DNA of 64,000 nt. Origin: Paracoccaceae bacterium. GTDB lineage: Bacteria; Pseudomonadota; Alphaproteobacteria; Rhodobacterales; Rhodobacteraceae. The translations under genes and the position numbers were made by a program. The DNA lies in contig JANSXY010000016.1 of the NCBI GenBank assembly GCA_024742695.1, positions 19,402 to 83,401 on the forward strand. The letters run 5' to 3'. The stretch's first letter is position 1. Each line of letters begins with the position of its first letter. The notes below the pieces were generated by a model. The model saw only the letters and a list, made by a program, of their open reading frames with translations. It ran no database searches and had not been told where the DNA came from. Positions 1-8,632 of this stretch are shown one piece after another.

Positions 1-531
1 CTGGTGAACCGCGCCACGCACGATCACGATCCGGCGGTGCCCGCCGAACTGACCGGCTGGCGCCGGGTCTGGCGCCATACCTCGGCCCGGCCCGTGGCCT
101 ACCTGTCGGTCGAACCGGCCGCGGGGGTGACGATCGCCGGCCTCGTCGCCGCCGTGCCGGGCGACGACTGGGCCGCGCTGGACGCCCGCGAACATGCCTA
201 CGACCGGGTCGACCTGCGGGCCGAGACGATTTCGGCCGAGGCCGGGTGGGCGCGGTCGGTCAGCCTGTACGCGGTGCGCGAGGCCAACCTGCCGTCCACC
301 CACCACCCGGTGCTGCTGAGCTATATCGACGTCGTCGTGCAAGGCTTCCTGCGCGAGTTCGGCCCGACCGGCGCGGCGTCGTTCTTCGACACCACCGCGG
401 GCTGGGAGGCTCCGATCCTCGACGACCGCGCCGCGCCGCGCTACCCGCGCCACCAGCGCCTGACCGGCGCGGAACGCGACACGGTGGACGACGGGCTGGC
501 GCGCGTCGGCGCCGGGGTGATCCGGCTTTAG
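1..531 (+). CDS. Gamma-glutamylcyclotransferase-like protein, 5' end cut by the window
   Basis: The frame is open from the first base and reads LVNRATH at once. Members of the gamma-glutamylcyclotransferase/AIG2-like fold usually begin with a glycine-rich phosphate loop of the type YGSLVNR, so only a few N-terminal codons are probably missing. The GTG at base 4 is therefore unlikely to be the true start. The 176 visible residues have the compact beta-barrel pattern of the family, including the segment DAREHAYDRVDL. Such proteins cleave gamma-glutamyl amides to 5-oxoproline, but the substrate here cannot be read off. The gene ends 7 bases before the end of the convergent dacB-like gene. Confidence 0.6.
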   Translation: MVNRATHDHDPAVPAELTGWRRVWRHTSARPVAYLSVEPAAGVTIAGLVAAVPGDDWAALDAREHAYDRVDLRAETISAEAGWARSVSLYAVREANLPSTHHPVLLSYIDVVVQGFLREFGPTGAASFFDTTAGWEAPILDDRAAPRYPRHQRLTGAERDTVDDGLARVGAGVIRL

Positions 532-538
532 CGGGCCG

Positions 539-2035
539 TCACACCCGAACCCCGGCCCAGCGCGCCAGCAACGCGTTCTGAAGCCCGCGCGCCCGGCCCA
601 GCCAGGCGCGACCGCCGGGCGGGCGTTCGCGCTGTTCCAGCGGCAGCGCGTCGCGCCGCGCCACGTCGCCCGACAGGATCGCGAAGGCCATCGGCCGCCC
701 ACCGGGGCCGGTGACGTAGCCCGCCAGCGTCGAGACGAAATTGAGCGTGCCGGTCTTCGCGCGAATGCCCCCGGCCCCGGATTTCAGCGCGCGCCCCTGC
801 GCGTCGCGCAGCTTCACGGGCTTCAGGATATCGGCCAGACCCGCGCCGGGGCCCAGCATCACCAGCGCCGCGATCATCTCCTGCGGGGTGACGCGCGAGG
901 CGCCGCCGAGGCCCGAATGATCGACGAAACGCGGTCGCCCGCCGCCGATCCGCTCGGTCATCCAGGACGACATCGCGCGGCCCGATTGCGCATGGCGCTC
1001 GATCGGGCCCAGTTGCACCGTGGCGGCCATCCCGACCGCCTCGGCGGTGATGTTGGTCGAATGCTTCAGCATGTCGGTCAGGATCGCGGCCAGCGGCGCG
1101 CTTTCCGTCGCCGCCACCACCGCGCCCGCGGGGACACGGTCGCTGACCTCGGGTTCCGGCAGCGTCAGCCCCTGGGCGCGGGCCAGGGTGCGGAACACGT
1201 CGGCCGCGTAGTATTCCGGCTGCCGCACCGGCAACCATCGGCCGCCCTCGGCCCCCAGCGCCGGGCGCGCGACCGACCATTCCTCGATCCCCGCGCGGAT
1301 CCGGTGATCGAAGATCGGGGCGGCGCGATCGGCCAGCGTGACACGCGCCATGGCGACAAGGGGCGCGTGGCGGCGGCCGCGCGCATCGACGGCGATCTGA
1401 TAGCCCGACCCGCTGCGCTTCCAGCCGAAGTAGAGCCGGTTGAAATTCAGGTTCAGCCCCGAGACTGCAGGATTGTAGCCGACATGTTCGGGCTGCGTCC
1501 CGTCGATCTGGTCGACCGAGGGCAACGCCCCGCCCCAGCACAGGAACCGCCCGGTGATCCCGGTGATCCCCTGCGCGCGCACGGCGGCGGCGAGATCGGC
1601 CAGTTCGTCGGTCGTCAGCGTCGGATCGCCGCCCCCGGCAAGCACAAGATCGCCCCGGATCACGCCATCCACCGGCGGGGCGGTGGCGATGATCCGGGTG
1701 GCGAACCGGTGACCCGGCCCCAACGCCTCCAGCGCATAGAGCGCGGTGATCGCCTTGGCGGTCGAGGCCGGCGGCAGCGCATCGGTCGCACCGAGGGATT
1801 CGATCATCTCTCCGGTCTCGAGATCGGCCAGCGCCACGACGGTCTTGCCGCCCAGCCGCGCCGCCTCGATCAGGGCCTGCGGCGGCGGGCCGGCAAAGCC
1901 CCGCCCGGCCGCGCCGCGCAGCACCGCGGGACGGGGCACCGGCCGGAGCGACCGCAGCGGCGCCTCGGCCAGCGCCGGGGCGGCCACCCCGGCGATCAGG
2001 CCCGAAACGAAAAGGCGCCTCGAAATGCCCGGCAC
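539..2035 (-). CDS. dacB: D-alanyl-D-alanine carboxypeptidase/endopeptidase (PBP4 type)
   Basis: This periplasmic penicillin-binding protein trims or cleaves peptidoglycan peptide crosslinks. All three active-site motifs are present: STAK with Ser91 and Lys94, STN at 326-328, and KTG at 427-429. Their wide spacing, with a large insert between the first and second motif, is typical of PBP4 (peptidase S13), as is the length of 498 residues. The N-terminus has a Tat-like or Sec signal (SRRLFVSGLIAG followed by APALA). I chose the GTG at 2035 because the AGGGGG ribosome site lies 8 bases upstream; a TTG at 2041 is only 2 bases from it. nadD lies 54 bases upstream on the same strand. Confidence 0.9.
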   Translation of the reverse strand: MPGISRRLFVSGLIAGVAAPALAEAPLRSLRPVPRPAVLRGAAGRGFAGPPPQALIEAARLGGKTVVALADLETGEMIESLGATDALPPASTAKAITALYALEALGPGHRFATRIIATAPPVDGVIRGDLVLAGGGDPTLTTDELADLAAAVRAQGITGITGRFLCWGGALPSVDQIDGTQPEHVGYNPAVSGLNLNFNRLYFGWKRSGSGYQIAVDARGRRHAPLVAMARVTLADRAAPIFDHRIRAGIEEWSVARPALGAEGGRWLPVRQPEYYAADVFRTLARAQGLTLPEPEVSDRVPAGAVVAATESAPLAAILTDMLKHSTNITAEAVGMAATVQLGPIERHAQSGRAMSSWMTERIGGGRPRFVDHSGLGGASRVTPQEMIAALVMLGPGAGLADILKPVKLRDAQGRALKSGAGGIRAKTGTLNFVSTLAGYVTGPGGRPMAFAILSGDVARRDALPLEQRERPPGGRAWLGRARGLQNALLARWAGVRV

Positions 2036-2089
2036 GATCAAATCCCCCTCGCGCTCCGGTCTAGCAAGAAGCCGCGCGCCCGGGCAAGA

Positions 2090-2701
2090 TCACCGCTGCC
2101 ATTCGCCGCGGGCCCGGATCGCGGAAGACGAGATCGCGGACATCGGCACGTTGACATAGCACCAGGCCGGCGGCGCCATGGCGGGCAGCAGCCACGAGGC
2201 CTCGGCCGGGATCCGGTGATGTTCGTAGACCGTGGCGGCGCGCGATCCCTGCGCCGTCAGCCGGCTGCCGGGCCGGGCGATCACGCCGACCGGCACCGCC
2301 TGCATGATCCCGCGCCAGTTCTGCCACCGGTCGAACTGTGCAAGGTTGTCGGCCCCCATCAGCCACACGAAGCGCACGCCGGGATAGGCCCCGCAAAGCC
2401 GCGCCAAGGTCTGCGCGGTATAGCGCGTGCCCAGCCGCGCTTCGATGTCGCTGACCGTCACCCTCGGATCGTGGCCGATCACCGCCCGCGCCCGCGCGAT
2501 CCGCTGCGCCATCGGCGCCGGCCCCTCGGGTTTGAGCGGGTTGCCCGGCGACACCAGCCACCACACCCGGTCCAGCCCGAACCGCTTGAGCGCCTCGCGC
2601 GTGACATGGGCATGGCCGGCATGCGCCGGGTCGAACGACCCGCCCAGCAGGCCGATCGCCTGCCCCGGTCCCGCCGCGGGCCATCCCTGTCCCCTGATCA
2701 C
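2090..2701 (-). CDS. nadD: Nicotinate-nucleotide adenylyltransferase
   Basis: NadD joins nicotinate mononucleotide and ATP to form deamido-NAD in cytoplasmic NAD synthesis. The nucleotidyltransferase signature is clear: [14 protein letters not shown], with the HxGH motif at residues 27-30, and the C-terminal ISSSAIR motif near residue 190. The 203-residue length is normal. The start is a GTG after a purine-rich GGGGGACAGG; no ATG exists upstream of the fold. It is divergent from ettA, whose start is 81 bases away, and probably heads a short transcript with dacB. Confidence 0.93.
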   Translation of the reverse strand: MIRGQGWPAAGPGQAIGLLGGSFDPAHAGHAHVTREALKRFGLDRVWWLVSPGNPLKPEGPAPMAQRIARARAVIGHDPRVTVSDIEARLGTRYTAQTLARLCGAYPGVRFVWLMGADNLAQFDRWQNWRGIMQAVPVGVIARPGSRLTAQGSRAATVYEHHRIPAEASWLLPAMAPPAWCYVNVPMSAISSSAIRARGEWQR

Positions 2702-2782
2702 GCCGCCTGTCCCCCGCGCGCCGATTGCCCTTTTTCGCCCGCTCCCCTAGATGGGGGGAAACCCATTCCAGAGGACCCGAAC

Positions 2783-4438
2783 ATGGCATCCTATCAATTC
2801 GTCTACCACATGGACGGCGTCTCGAAGACCTATCCTGGCGGCAAGAAATGCTTCGAGAACATCCGCCTGAATTTCCTTCCCGGCGTCAAGATCGGCGTCG
2901 TCGGCGTCAACGGCGCGGGGAAATCCACGCTGCTGCGGATCATGGCCGGGATCGACAAGGATTTTTCCGGCGAGGCCTGGGCGGCGAAGGGCGCGCGCGT
3001 CGGCTACCTGCCGCAGGAACCCGAGCTTGACCCGGCGCTGAACGTGCGTGGCAACGTCATGCAGGGCGTCGCGGCGAAGCAGGCCAAGCTCGACCGCTAC
3101 AACGAACTGGCGATGAACTATTCCGACGAGACCGCCGACGAGATGGCGAAGCTGCAAGACGAGATCGACGCCGAGAACCTGTGGGATCTCGACAGCCAGA
3201 TCGACGTCGCGATGGAGGCGCTGCGCTGCCCGCCCGACGAGGCCTCGGTCGATAGCCTGTCGGGCGGCGAGAAGCGCCGCGTGGCGCTGTGCCAGCTGCT
3301 GCTGGAAGCACCCGACATGCTGCTTCTGGACGAACCGACGAACCACCTTGACGCCGAAACCATCGCCTGGCTGCAAAAGCATCTGATCGAGTACAAGGGC
3401 ACGATCCTGATCGTCACCCACGACCGCTACTTCCTGGATGACATCACCGGCTGGATCCTCGAACTGGATCGCGGCCGCGGCATCCCCTACGAGGGCAACT
3501 ATTCCTCGTGGCTGGAACAGAAGGCCAAGCGGCTGGAGCAGGAAGCGCGCGAGGACAAGGCCCGCCAGAAGACGCTGGCGCGCGAGTTGGAATGGATCCG
3601 CGCCGGCGCCAAGGCGCGGCAGGCCAAGCAGAAGGCCCGGATCAATGCCTACGAGGAACTCGCCGGCCAGTCCGAGCGCGAGAAGATGAGCCGCGCGCAG
3701 ATCATCATCCCGAACGGCCCGCGCCTCGGCGGCCGGGTGATCGAGGTCGAGGGGCTGAAGAAGGGCTACGGCGACAAGCTCCTGATCGAGGATCTGACCT
3801 TCTCGCTGCCGCCGGGCGGCATCGTCGGCGTGATCGGCCCGAACGGCGCGGGCAAGTCCACGCTGTTCCGGATGCTGACCGGGCAGGAACAACCCGACGC
3901 CGGCAGCATCGCCTTCGGCGACACCGTGAAGCTGGCCTATGTCGACCAGTCGCGCGACGCGCTCGACCCGAACAAGACGGTGTGGGAGGAGGTGTCCGAC
4001 GGGCTGGAGGTTCTGGAACTGGGCGACGCGACGATGAACTCGCGCGCCTATTGCTCGGCCTTCAACTTCAAGGGCGGTGACCAGCAGAAGAAGGTGGGGC
4101 TGCTGTCGGGCGGCGAACGCAACCGGGTGCACATGGCGAAACTGCTGCGCTCGGGCGGCAACGTGCTGCTGCTGGACGAACCGACCAACGACCTCGACGT
4201 GGAAACGCTGCAGGCGCTGGAAGCGGCGCTGGACGATTTCGCGGGCTGCGCGGTGATCATCTCGCACGACCGGTTCTTCCTCGACCGGCTCTGCACCCAT
4301 ATCCTCGCCTTCGAGGGCGAGGCCCATGCGGAGTGGTTCGAGGGCAACTTCGAGGCCTACGAGGAAGACAAGATCCGCCGGCTGGGGCCGGACAGCGTGG
4401 AACCGAAGCGGGTGAAGTACAAGAAGTTCACCCGCTGA
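2783..4438 (+). CDS. ettA: Energy-dependent translational throttle protein EttA (ABC-F)
   Basis: This cytoplasmic ABC-F ATPase has no membrane domain; EttA binds the ribosomal E site and gates elongation according to ATP/ADP level. It carries two ATPase domains: Walker A GVNGAGKST at 41-49, LSGGE at 159-163 and LLLDEP at 180-185, then a second set with GPNGAGKST and LSGGERNRVH. The interdomain linker is rich in Lys, Arg and Glu, as expected of the P-site tRNA interaction motif, and an EttA-type arm insert sits around 95-140. The protein has 551 residues. The frame stays open far upstream, but the ATG at 2783 follows AGAGGA and matches the family N-terminus. Confidence 0.95.
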   Translation: MASYQFVYHMDGVSKTYPGGKKCFENIRLNFLPGVKIGVVGVNGAGKSTLLRIMAGIDKDFSGEAWAAKGARVGYLPQEPELDPALNVRGNVMQGVAAKQAKLDRYNELAMNYSDETADEMAKLQDEIDAENLWDLDSQIDVAMEALRCPPDEASVDSLSGGEKRRVALCQLLLEAPDMLLLDEPTNHLDAETIAWLQKHLIEYKGTILIVTHDRYFLDDITGWILELDRGRGIPYEGNYSSWLEQKAKRLEQEAREDKARQKTLARELEWIRAGAKARQAKQKARINAYEELAGQSEREKMSRAQIIIPNGPRLGGRVIEVEGLKKGYGDKLLIEDLTFSLPPGGIVGVIGPNGAGKSTLFRMLTGQEQPDAGSIAFGDTVKLAYVDQSRDALDPNKTVWEEVSDGLEVLELGDATMNSRAYCSAFNFKGGDQQKKVGLLSGGERNRVHMAKLLRSGGNVLLLDEPTNDLDVETLQALEAALDDFAGCAVIISHDRFFLDRLCTHILAFEGEAHAEWFEGNFEAYEEDKIRRLGPDSVEPKRVKYKKFTR

Positions 4439-4756
4439 TCCGCGATGGCGGGCGGCGAACCCGTCCGGGTTCGCCGCGCGACCGGGGCGCACCGGGGTTG
4501 ATTCCCCGCAAGCCCCTTCTCCTGCGATTGTGGCCGGATCGCGGCGCTTCCGTGGCCCGTGATCGTTTCCCTCCGGCGACCGATCCGCCCGTGCCGGGGC
4601 GTATCGTTTCGCCGACCCTGCGAATGTCGGGGCGCACCATCCCTTCGTCTGGTCCCCGCTGCCACATTGTCGCCACAATTCGGCCGTCTTTATGAACCGC
4701 GTGTAAACGGGCGGCCGGGATGTAACGGCCGCCGCCACGACGAGGAAGGACGACCG
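4439..4756. other. 318-base intergenic stretch downstream of ettA
   Basis: No coding pattern or RNA gene is visible. It holds a strong hairpin just after ettA (listed separately). A weak promoter-like pair, TTGTCG at 4667 and TTTATG at 4689 with a 16-base spacer, points at the small membrane protein gene at 4757. The promoter reading is tentative. Confidence 0.4.
4452..4477 (+). terminator. Hairpin after ettA, no T-run
   Basis: An 11-base perfect stem (GCGGCGAACCC with GGGTTCGCCGC) closes on the loop GTCC, 13 bases after the ettA stop codon. No T-run follows, so it may protect the 3' end or act with Rho rather than terminate on its own. Confidence 0.45.
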
Positions 4757-4981
4757 ATGACCGACCAGGCCCAGGCCATGCCCCACCCCGCGCCCGCCGC
4801 GCGGACCGAGTTCAAGCTCCTGGTGCTGTTCCTGATCTCGCTTCAGGTGCTGATCGTCGTGACCGCCGCGCGCGGCATCGACCATGTCAACGCGTTCCTG
4901 CGCAGCCATCTGCCCGCGGCCTCGGACACGATCCTCGAAGAGCCGCCGCAGCCGACGATCTCGCGGATGGCGCAGGCCTGA
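4757..4981 (+). CDS. Small single-pass membrane protein, unknown function
   Basis: I do not recognise this 74-residue protein. A polar, Pro/Ala-rich start is followed by one clear membrane helix at about 19-38 (FKLLVLFLISLQVLIVV) and a hydrophilic tail with several prolines. The N-terminus before the helix is short and has one arginine, so orientation is unclear. The ATG at 4757 follows GAGGAAGGA by a few bases, a strong ribosome site that makes a real gene likely. It lies between ettA and the rhodanese gene and is probably transcribed on its own or with the rhodanese gene, 69 bases further on. Confidence 0.6.
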   Translation: MTDQAQAMPHPAPAARTEFKLLVLFLISLQVLIVVTAARGIDHVNAFLRSHLPAASDTILEEPPQPTISRMAQA

Positions 4982-5050
4982 GGCCCGCCCGGCCCTTCCG
5001 TCCCGCCCCGCGCCGCGCTAGCATCGGCCCGGCAGCAGAGGGAGGACCGG

Positions 5051-5443
5051 ATGCCGATCACCGTCAAGGACATGCTGGAGGCCGCCCACGCCGCGGTGCC
5101 GAGGATCGGCCGCGACGAGGCGGAGGCGCTGATCGCCGAGGGCGCGCTGGTGCTGGACGTGCGCGACGCGCCGGAAATCGCGATGACCGGCCTGATCGCC
5201 GGGGCGCATCACGTCAGCCGCGGGATGCTTGAGTTCCGCGCCGATCCGGCCACCGCCTTCCAGGATTCCGAGTTCCGGCATGACCGGCCGGTGGTGATCT
5301 ACTGCGCCTCGGGCGGGCGCGCGGCGCTGGCGGGCAAGGTGCTCAGGGACATGGGCTACGAACGGGTCTACAACCTCGGCGGGCTGAAGGACTGGGCCGA
5401 GGCCGGCGGCAAGGTCGACCACCCGATCGATCACGGGATGTAA
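5051..5443 (+). CDS. Rhodanese-like domain protein
   Basis: This single-domain, 130-residue rhodanese carries a catalytic cysteine at residue 85 in the loop CASGGR, preceded by the CH2-type segment VLDVRDAPEIAMTGLIAGA. Rhodaneses form a cysteine persulfide and pass sulfur to thiols or protein acceptors. No signal peptide is present, so a cytoplasmic site is expected. The start ATG follows AGGGAGGA. Neighbours give no hint about its partner. Confidence 0.88.
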   Translation: MPITVKDMLEAAHAAVPRIGRDEAEALIAEGALVLDVRDAPEIAMTGLIAGAHHVSRGMLEFRADPATAFQDSEFRHDRPVVIYCASGGRAALAGKVLRDMGYERVYNLGGLKDWAEAGGKVDHPIDHGM

Positions 5444-5459
5444 CGCGGCACGCCGCCGG

Positions 5460-6161
5460 TCAGAACCGCACGGCGATTCCGGGCGTCGTCACGGCAAGGC
5501 GATCGGCCCCGGCAATCCCGCAATAGGTCGCCGCCTCCGACGGCGTGATCTCTTGCCCCGCCGCCGGCGAGACGAAAAGGTTGGAGACACTGGGGGGCTG
5601 CGCGGTCAAGTCCAGAAGCGTGACACCCACCAGCACGATATCGTCCCCCAACAGGCCCTTGCCTTGCGGCGTGACCGGCAGAACCCGGGTGCAGGTCGCT
5701 TCATCGATCTCCGTCAACGCGAAGAACAGGGTATTGACCTGCAGAGTCCGAATACTGGCGTGATGGCCTTGCCCGGCCCCGCAGATGCTCACATCCATCA
5801 CGACGTCGTCATATCTCGGGGAGCGGAACTGGTCGATCACCCCGTCGTCGTCCGCGTCATGATGATAGGCCGCCGGCACGTATTGCCCCGCGGCCAACGT
5901 ATCCTCCTCGATGCAGCCCACAAGGTCGCCGCCGCGCGCGATGTCGCGCGCCCCGGTCTGCACCATCCTTGCCAGGCGGACGAATTCCACGGTCTTGTCA
6001 GATGTGCGCGCCTGCTGGAAGTAGACCAGCCCACCGACGATGATCCCCAGCGCCACCGAGATGAACAGCACCGCCTCGGTCAGCGTCACGCCGCGGCGGG
6101 GGGGTGAGTTCGACGCCCCGCGGAAGCCCGCAGCGCGTGTCGCCGTTCGATCGCATCGCAT
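5460..6161 (-). CDS. Type IVb-like prepilin protein, first of a tandem pair
   Basis: The mature protein starts after RRG at residue 24 with VTLTEAVLF: a prepilin-peptidase site with Val at +1 and the conserved Glu at +5, then a hydrophobic helix of about 20 residues. A non-Phe +1 residue and a leader longer than 20 residues are features of type IVb pilins and PilS-like proteins. The globular part has four cysteines at positions matching its neighbour, and an acidic loop DADDDGVID resembling a calcium loop. I chose the ATG at 6161, preceded by AGAGGT; a GTG at 6185 is in frame upstream. No secretion ATPase or prepilin peptidase gene lies nearby. Total 233 residues. Confidence 0.65.
   Translation of the reverse strand: MRCDRTATRAAGFRGASNSPPRRGVTLTEAVLFISVALGIIVGGLVYFQQARTSDKTVEFVRLARMVQTGARDIARGGDLVGCIEEDTLAAGQYVPAAYHHDADDDGVIDQFRSPRYDDVVMDVSICGAGQGHHASIRTLQVNTLFFALTEIDEATCTRVLPVTPQGKGLLGDDIVLVGVTLLDLTAQPPSVSNLFVSPAAGQEITPSEAATYCGIAGADRLAVTTPGIAVRF
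6005..6100. repeat. 96-bp direct repeat, copy 1 (prepilin signal region)
   Basis: This segment matches 6746-6841 at 95 of 96 bases; the one difference is at 6033 (A here, G at 6774). It encodes the prepilin cleavage site and the N-terminal helix. The offset between copies is 741 bases. Confidence 0.95.
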
Positions 6162-6221
6162 CGCATCACCTCTTTCATCTTGCACCGGCCCACCCCGGAC
6201 AGGACACGGGCGCGGCCAAAC

Positions 6222-6911
6222 TCAGAACCGAACCCATGCGAAAACACTGTCGACCAGGAGCAGTTCGCTGGTGCCTCCGCAAAGGTCCGCCGCCTCGGAC
6301 GGGCTGATGGTATCGCCGTTTTCTGGGCTGACCTCGATGGGGACGACGCCCATGATGTCGAGGTCAACGACCAGGATCGACACGGCTATGATATCGTCGC
6401 CCAGCAAACCGCGGCCTCGGGCATCCACCGGCAAGACCCGGGTGCAGACCTCGACCGGTATCGTCGAGAACTGGAACTCCAGCTTGTTGCCGGACAGGTT
6501 CCGGTATCCCCTGCCATCCGGACAAAGGCTGACGGCCATCCGCACGTCGTCGTATCTTGGCGATTGCAGACGGTCGGCCACCCCGTCGCCGTCATCGTCG
6601 CGCAGGTAGGCTGCCGGCACATAGTCGCCCGCCTCCAGGGTCGCGGCGTCGATGCAGTTCGTGAAGTTGCCCGATCGTGCGATGTCGCGCCCTGCGGCCT
6701 GCAGCATCTGCACCATGCGGATCAATTCCATGGTCTTGTCGGAATTGCGCGCCTGCTGGAAGTAGACCAGCCCGCCGACGATGATCCCCAGCGCCACCGA
6801 GATGAACAGCACCGCCTCGGTCAGCGTCACGCCGCGGCGGGCGTTCGCCACCCTGTCGGGGTGCAAGGCGCCGCAACCGCGCGGCCTTACTCGGAAACCG
6901 GACACATTCAC
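6222..6911 (-). CDS. Type IVb-like prepilin protein, second of a tandem pair
   Basis: This 229-residue paralogue of the downstream gene has a 27-residue leader ending in ARRG, then the same VTLTEAVLF helix with Glu at +5. The globular domain also has four cysteines (in NCIDA, SLCPDG, EVCTRV and DLCGG) and an acidic DDDGDGVADR loop. Outside the signal region the two proteins have clearly diverged, although segments such as SPRYDDV and TRVLPV are shared. The ATG at 6911 follows GAGGGGTGA. The first pilin gene starts 60 bases after this stop, so the two are probably co-transcribed. They could be minor pilins or pseudopilins assembled by machinery encoded elsewhere. Confidence 0.65.
   Translation of the reverse strand: MNVSGFRVRPRGCGALHPDRVANARRGVTLTEAVLFISVALGIIVGGLVYFQQARNSDKTMELIRMVQMLQAAGRDIARSGNFTNCIDAATLEAGDYVPAAYLRDDDGDGVADRLQSPRYDDVRMAVSLCPDGRGYRNLSGNKLEFQFSTIPVEVCTRVLPVDARGRGLLGDDIIAVSILVVDLDIMGVVPIEVSPENGDTISPSEAADLCGGTSELLLVDSVFAWVRF
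6746..6841. repeat. 96-bp direct repeat, copy 2 (prepilin signal region)
   Basis: This is the second copy of the 6005-6100 segment, with a single mismatch. It includes third codon positions, so the similarity is not due to protein selection alone. Confidence 0.95.
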
Positions 6912-6971
6912 CCCTCATCAACAACTGGGAGCGAAATCTACAACAAAACAGACGCTTGCGCCACTCTCTTG

Positions 6972-7988
6972 TCAGGCGCCGCCGGGCAGGGCGCGGATTC
7001 GCGCCAGGGTTGCGGCATCGACAATCACGCCATCGACCGCCGCGCGGGCGCGGTTGGCCTGGCGCCGGGCGCCGGGCAGGCGCGCGCCGTCCTGCGCCTC
7101 CACCGCCGCGGCCAGCCGGTCCAGCGCCGCGCCGAAGCCCGGCCCCGCCGTCGCGCCGGGATCGACCGCGATCAGGAACTGGCCGGTGCGCGGCGGCCCG
7201 CCCGACGTGCCGGAAAACGGCGCGGCGTCGATCCCCAGCGTCGCCCCGGCCAGAAGCGCGGCGAAGCTTTCCACGATCAGGCCCGCGCCCACGCCCTTCG
7301 GCCCGCCGGCGGGTACCATCGTGCCCTTCAGCCCTTCCGCCGGATCGGTCGTCGGCCGCCCCGCGGCATCCAGCGCCCAGCCTTCGGGGATCGCCTTGCC
7401 GGCCTTCGCGCGCTTCACCACCTCGGATTTCGCAACGACGCTGGCGCTCTGGTCGATCACCAGCCGGGCGCCGCCCGCGCCGTCGGGCAGGGCCAGCGCC
7501 ACGGGGTTGGTGCCCACCACCGGCGTCAGCCCGCCCACCGGCGCGATCGAGGCCGGCGCGTTGGTGAAGCACAACGCCGCCAGCCCGGCCTCGGCCAGCG
7601 CCTCGGCATGGTGGCCGAGCACCCCGCAATTGTAGGAATTGCGCACCGCGAGGCAGGCGATGCCGTTCTCCCGCGCCACCTCGATCAGCAGGGGCCGGCC
7701 CGCGGCGATCGCGGCATGGGCGAAGCCCGTCGCGGCATCGACCCGCACCACCCCCGGCCGCGGCCGGTCCAGCACCGGCACCGCCTGCCCGGCGACCTTG
7801 CCGCAGCCCAGATGCTCGGCATAGACCGGCAGGTACATCAGCCCGTGGCTGGGGATGCCGTCGGCCTCGGCCCGCGCGATCGCGGCGGCCAGTGGCGCGG
7901 CCTGCGCCGGGCTTGCCCCGGCGGCCTCCAGCACGGCGCGCGACAGCGCCGCGATCGTGTCGAGCGTGAGCGTCTCGGTCTCGGCCAT
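6972..7988 (-). CDS. Ldh2/malate-L-lactate dehydrogenase family oxidoreductase
   Basis: The 338 residues fit the Ldh2 family of NAD(P)-dependent reductases with a non-Rossmann fold. Family marks include DGIPSHG at 43-49, GVLGHHAEALAEAGL, VGTNPVALALP and the DQSASVVAKSEV stretch. Members act on 2-hydroxy or 2-oxo acids, ureidoglycolate, sulfolactate, or the cyclic imines pyrroline-2-carboxylate and piperideine-2-carboxylate; the sequence alone does not choose among these. It is the last gene of a four-gene operon and starts 14 bases after the DUF3726 gene, so its substrate is likely produced or handled by the upstream proteins. Confidence 0.85.
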   Translation of the reverse strand: MAETETLTLDTIAALSRAVLEAAGASPAQAAPLAAAIARAEADGIPSHGLMYLPVYAEHLGCGKVAGQAVPVLDRPRPGVVRVDAATGFAHAAIAAGRPLLIEVARENGIACLAVRNSYNCGVLGHHAEALAEAGLAALCFTNAPASIAPVGGLTPVVGTNPVALALPDGAGGARLVIDQSASVVAKSEVVKRAKAGKAIPEGWALDAAGRPTTDPAEGLKGTMVPAGGPKGVGAGLIVESFAALLAGATLGIDAAPFSGTSGGPPRTGQFLIAVDPGATAGPGFGAALDRLAAAVEAQDGARLPGARRQANRARAAVDGVIVDAATLARIRALPGGA

Positions 7989-8002
7989 CCTGTCTCTCCC
8001 TG

Positions 8003-8632
8003 TCAGTCGTTGTCGTCGCCGCCGGCGCCGGCGTCGGCGCGCGACGTGTCGGAGGGCGGAACGGTTGTGTCGAGCGCCAGCGCCTCCAGCGCGGCGCGGG
8101 CCTCGGGCGCGACGGCGCGGCGCGGCGGCGCGCCCACGGCGTCGGGCCCGCGGGCGGACCGGGTGACCGCCACGGCGGCAACCGGTGTCATGACGTACCC
8201 CGCGGCGGTCAGCGTGCCGTGCCCGGCAAGGCCCTGCCCGCCGCCCCAGTCCACCGCCAAAGGCCGGCCGATTCGCGCCGCGGCCAGCGCGACAAAGGGC
8301 AACAGAAGCGCCGGCGCCCGCACCGGGTCGATCCGCAAGCCCGCGTCCGACAAGCCCGCGGGAAGCCCGGCGAAATCGGCCAGCGCCGCGCCGGTACGGA
8401 CCGGGCAAAGCGGCCCGTCGCCGCGCCACCCGCCGGGCCCGACCGTCGGCGCCCGCCCCGGCCCGCCGGCCAGCGCCAGGGCCAGCAGTTCCGGCCCCGG
8501 CAGGCCCGAGGCCGCGAGCATCCGCGCCGCCCAGCCGGCCTCCTCCGCCAGCCCCCAGTCGAGCCCGGCGCCGCGCGCGGCCTTCTGCCCCAGCGCCTCG
8601 ATCTCGCCCAGCGACAGGGCCGCGCCGCTCAT
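8003..8632 (-). CDS. DUF3726-like protein
   Basis: This 209-residue protein resembles DUF3726, a family of unknown function. The conserved N-terminus reads SLGEIEALGQKAARGAGLDWGLAEEAGWAA, which I describe only in part here: SLGEIEALGQKAARGAG. It is rich in Ala, Gly and Leu, has no signal peptide and no obvious nucleotide or metal motif. The tail after about residue 180 is acidic and disordered. Its ATG overlaps the stop of the upstream gene as ATGA, so translation is coupled. It may be an accessory subunit for the Ldh2 enzyme or the 554-residue protein. Confidence 0.7.
   Translation of the reverse strand: MSGAALSLGEIEALGQKAARGAGLDWGLAEEAGWAARMLAASGLPGPELLALALAGGPGRAPTVGPGGWRGDGPLCPVRTGAALADFAGLPAGLSDAGLRIDPVRAPALLLPFVALAAARIGRPLAVDWGGGQGLAGHGTLTAAGYVMTPVAAVAVTRSARGPDAVGAPPRRAVAPEARAALEALALDTTVPPSDTSRADAGAGGDDND

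Noticed and set aside
917..2782. Upstream extension of the ettA frame
   Set aside because: The frame crosses dacB and nadD, and the family N-terminus begins at the ATG at 2783 with a ribosome site.
4667..4694. A confident promoter for the small membrane gene
   Set aside because: The -10 matches poorly and the spacer is 16 bases; kept only as a note on the intergenic stretch.
2747..4909. Long minus-strand frame opposite ettA
   Set aside because: Low-complexity His/Arg/Gln translation with no motifs; a shadow of ettA.
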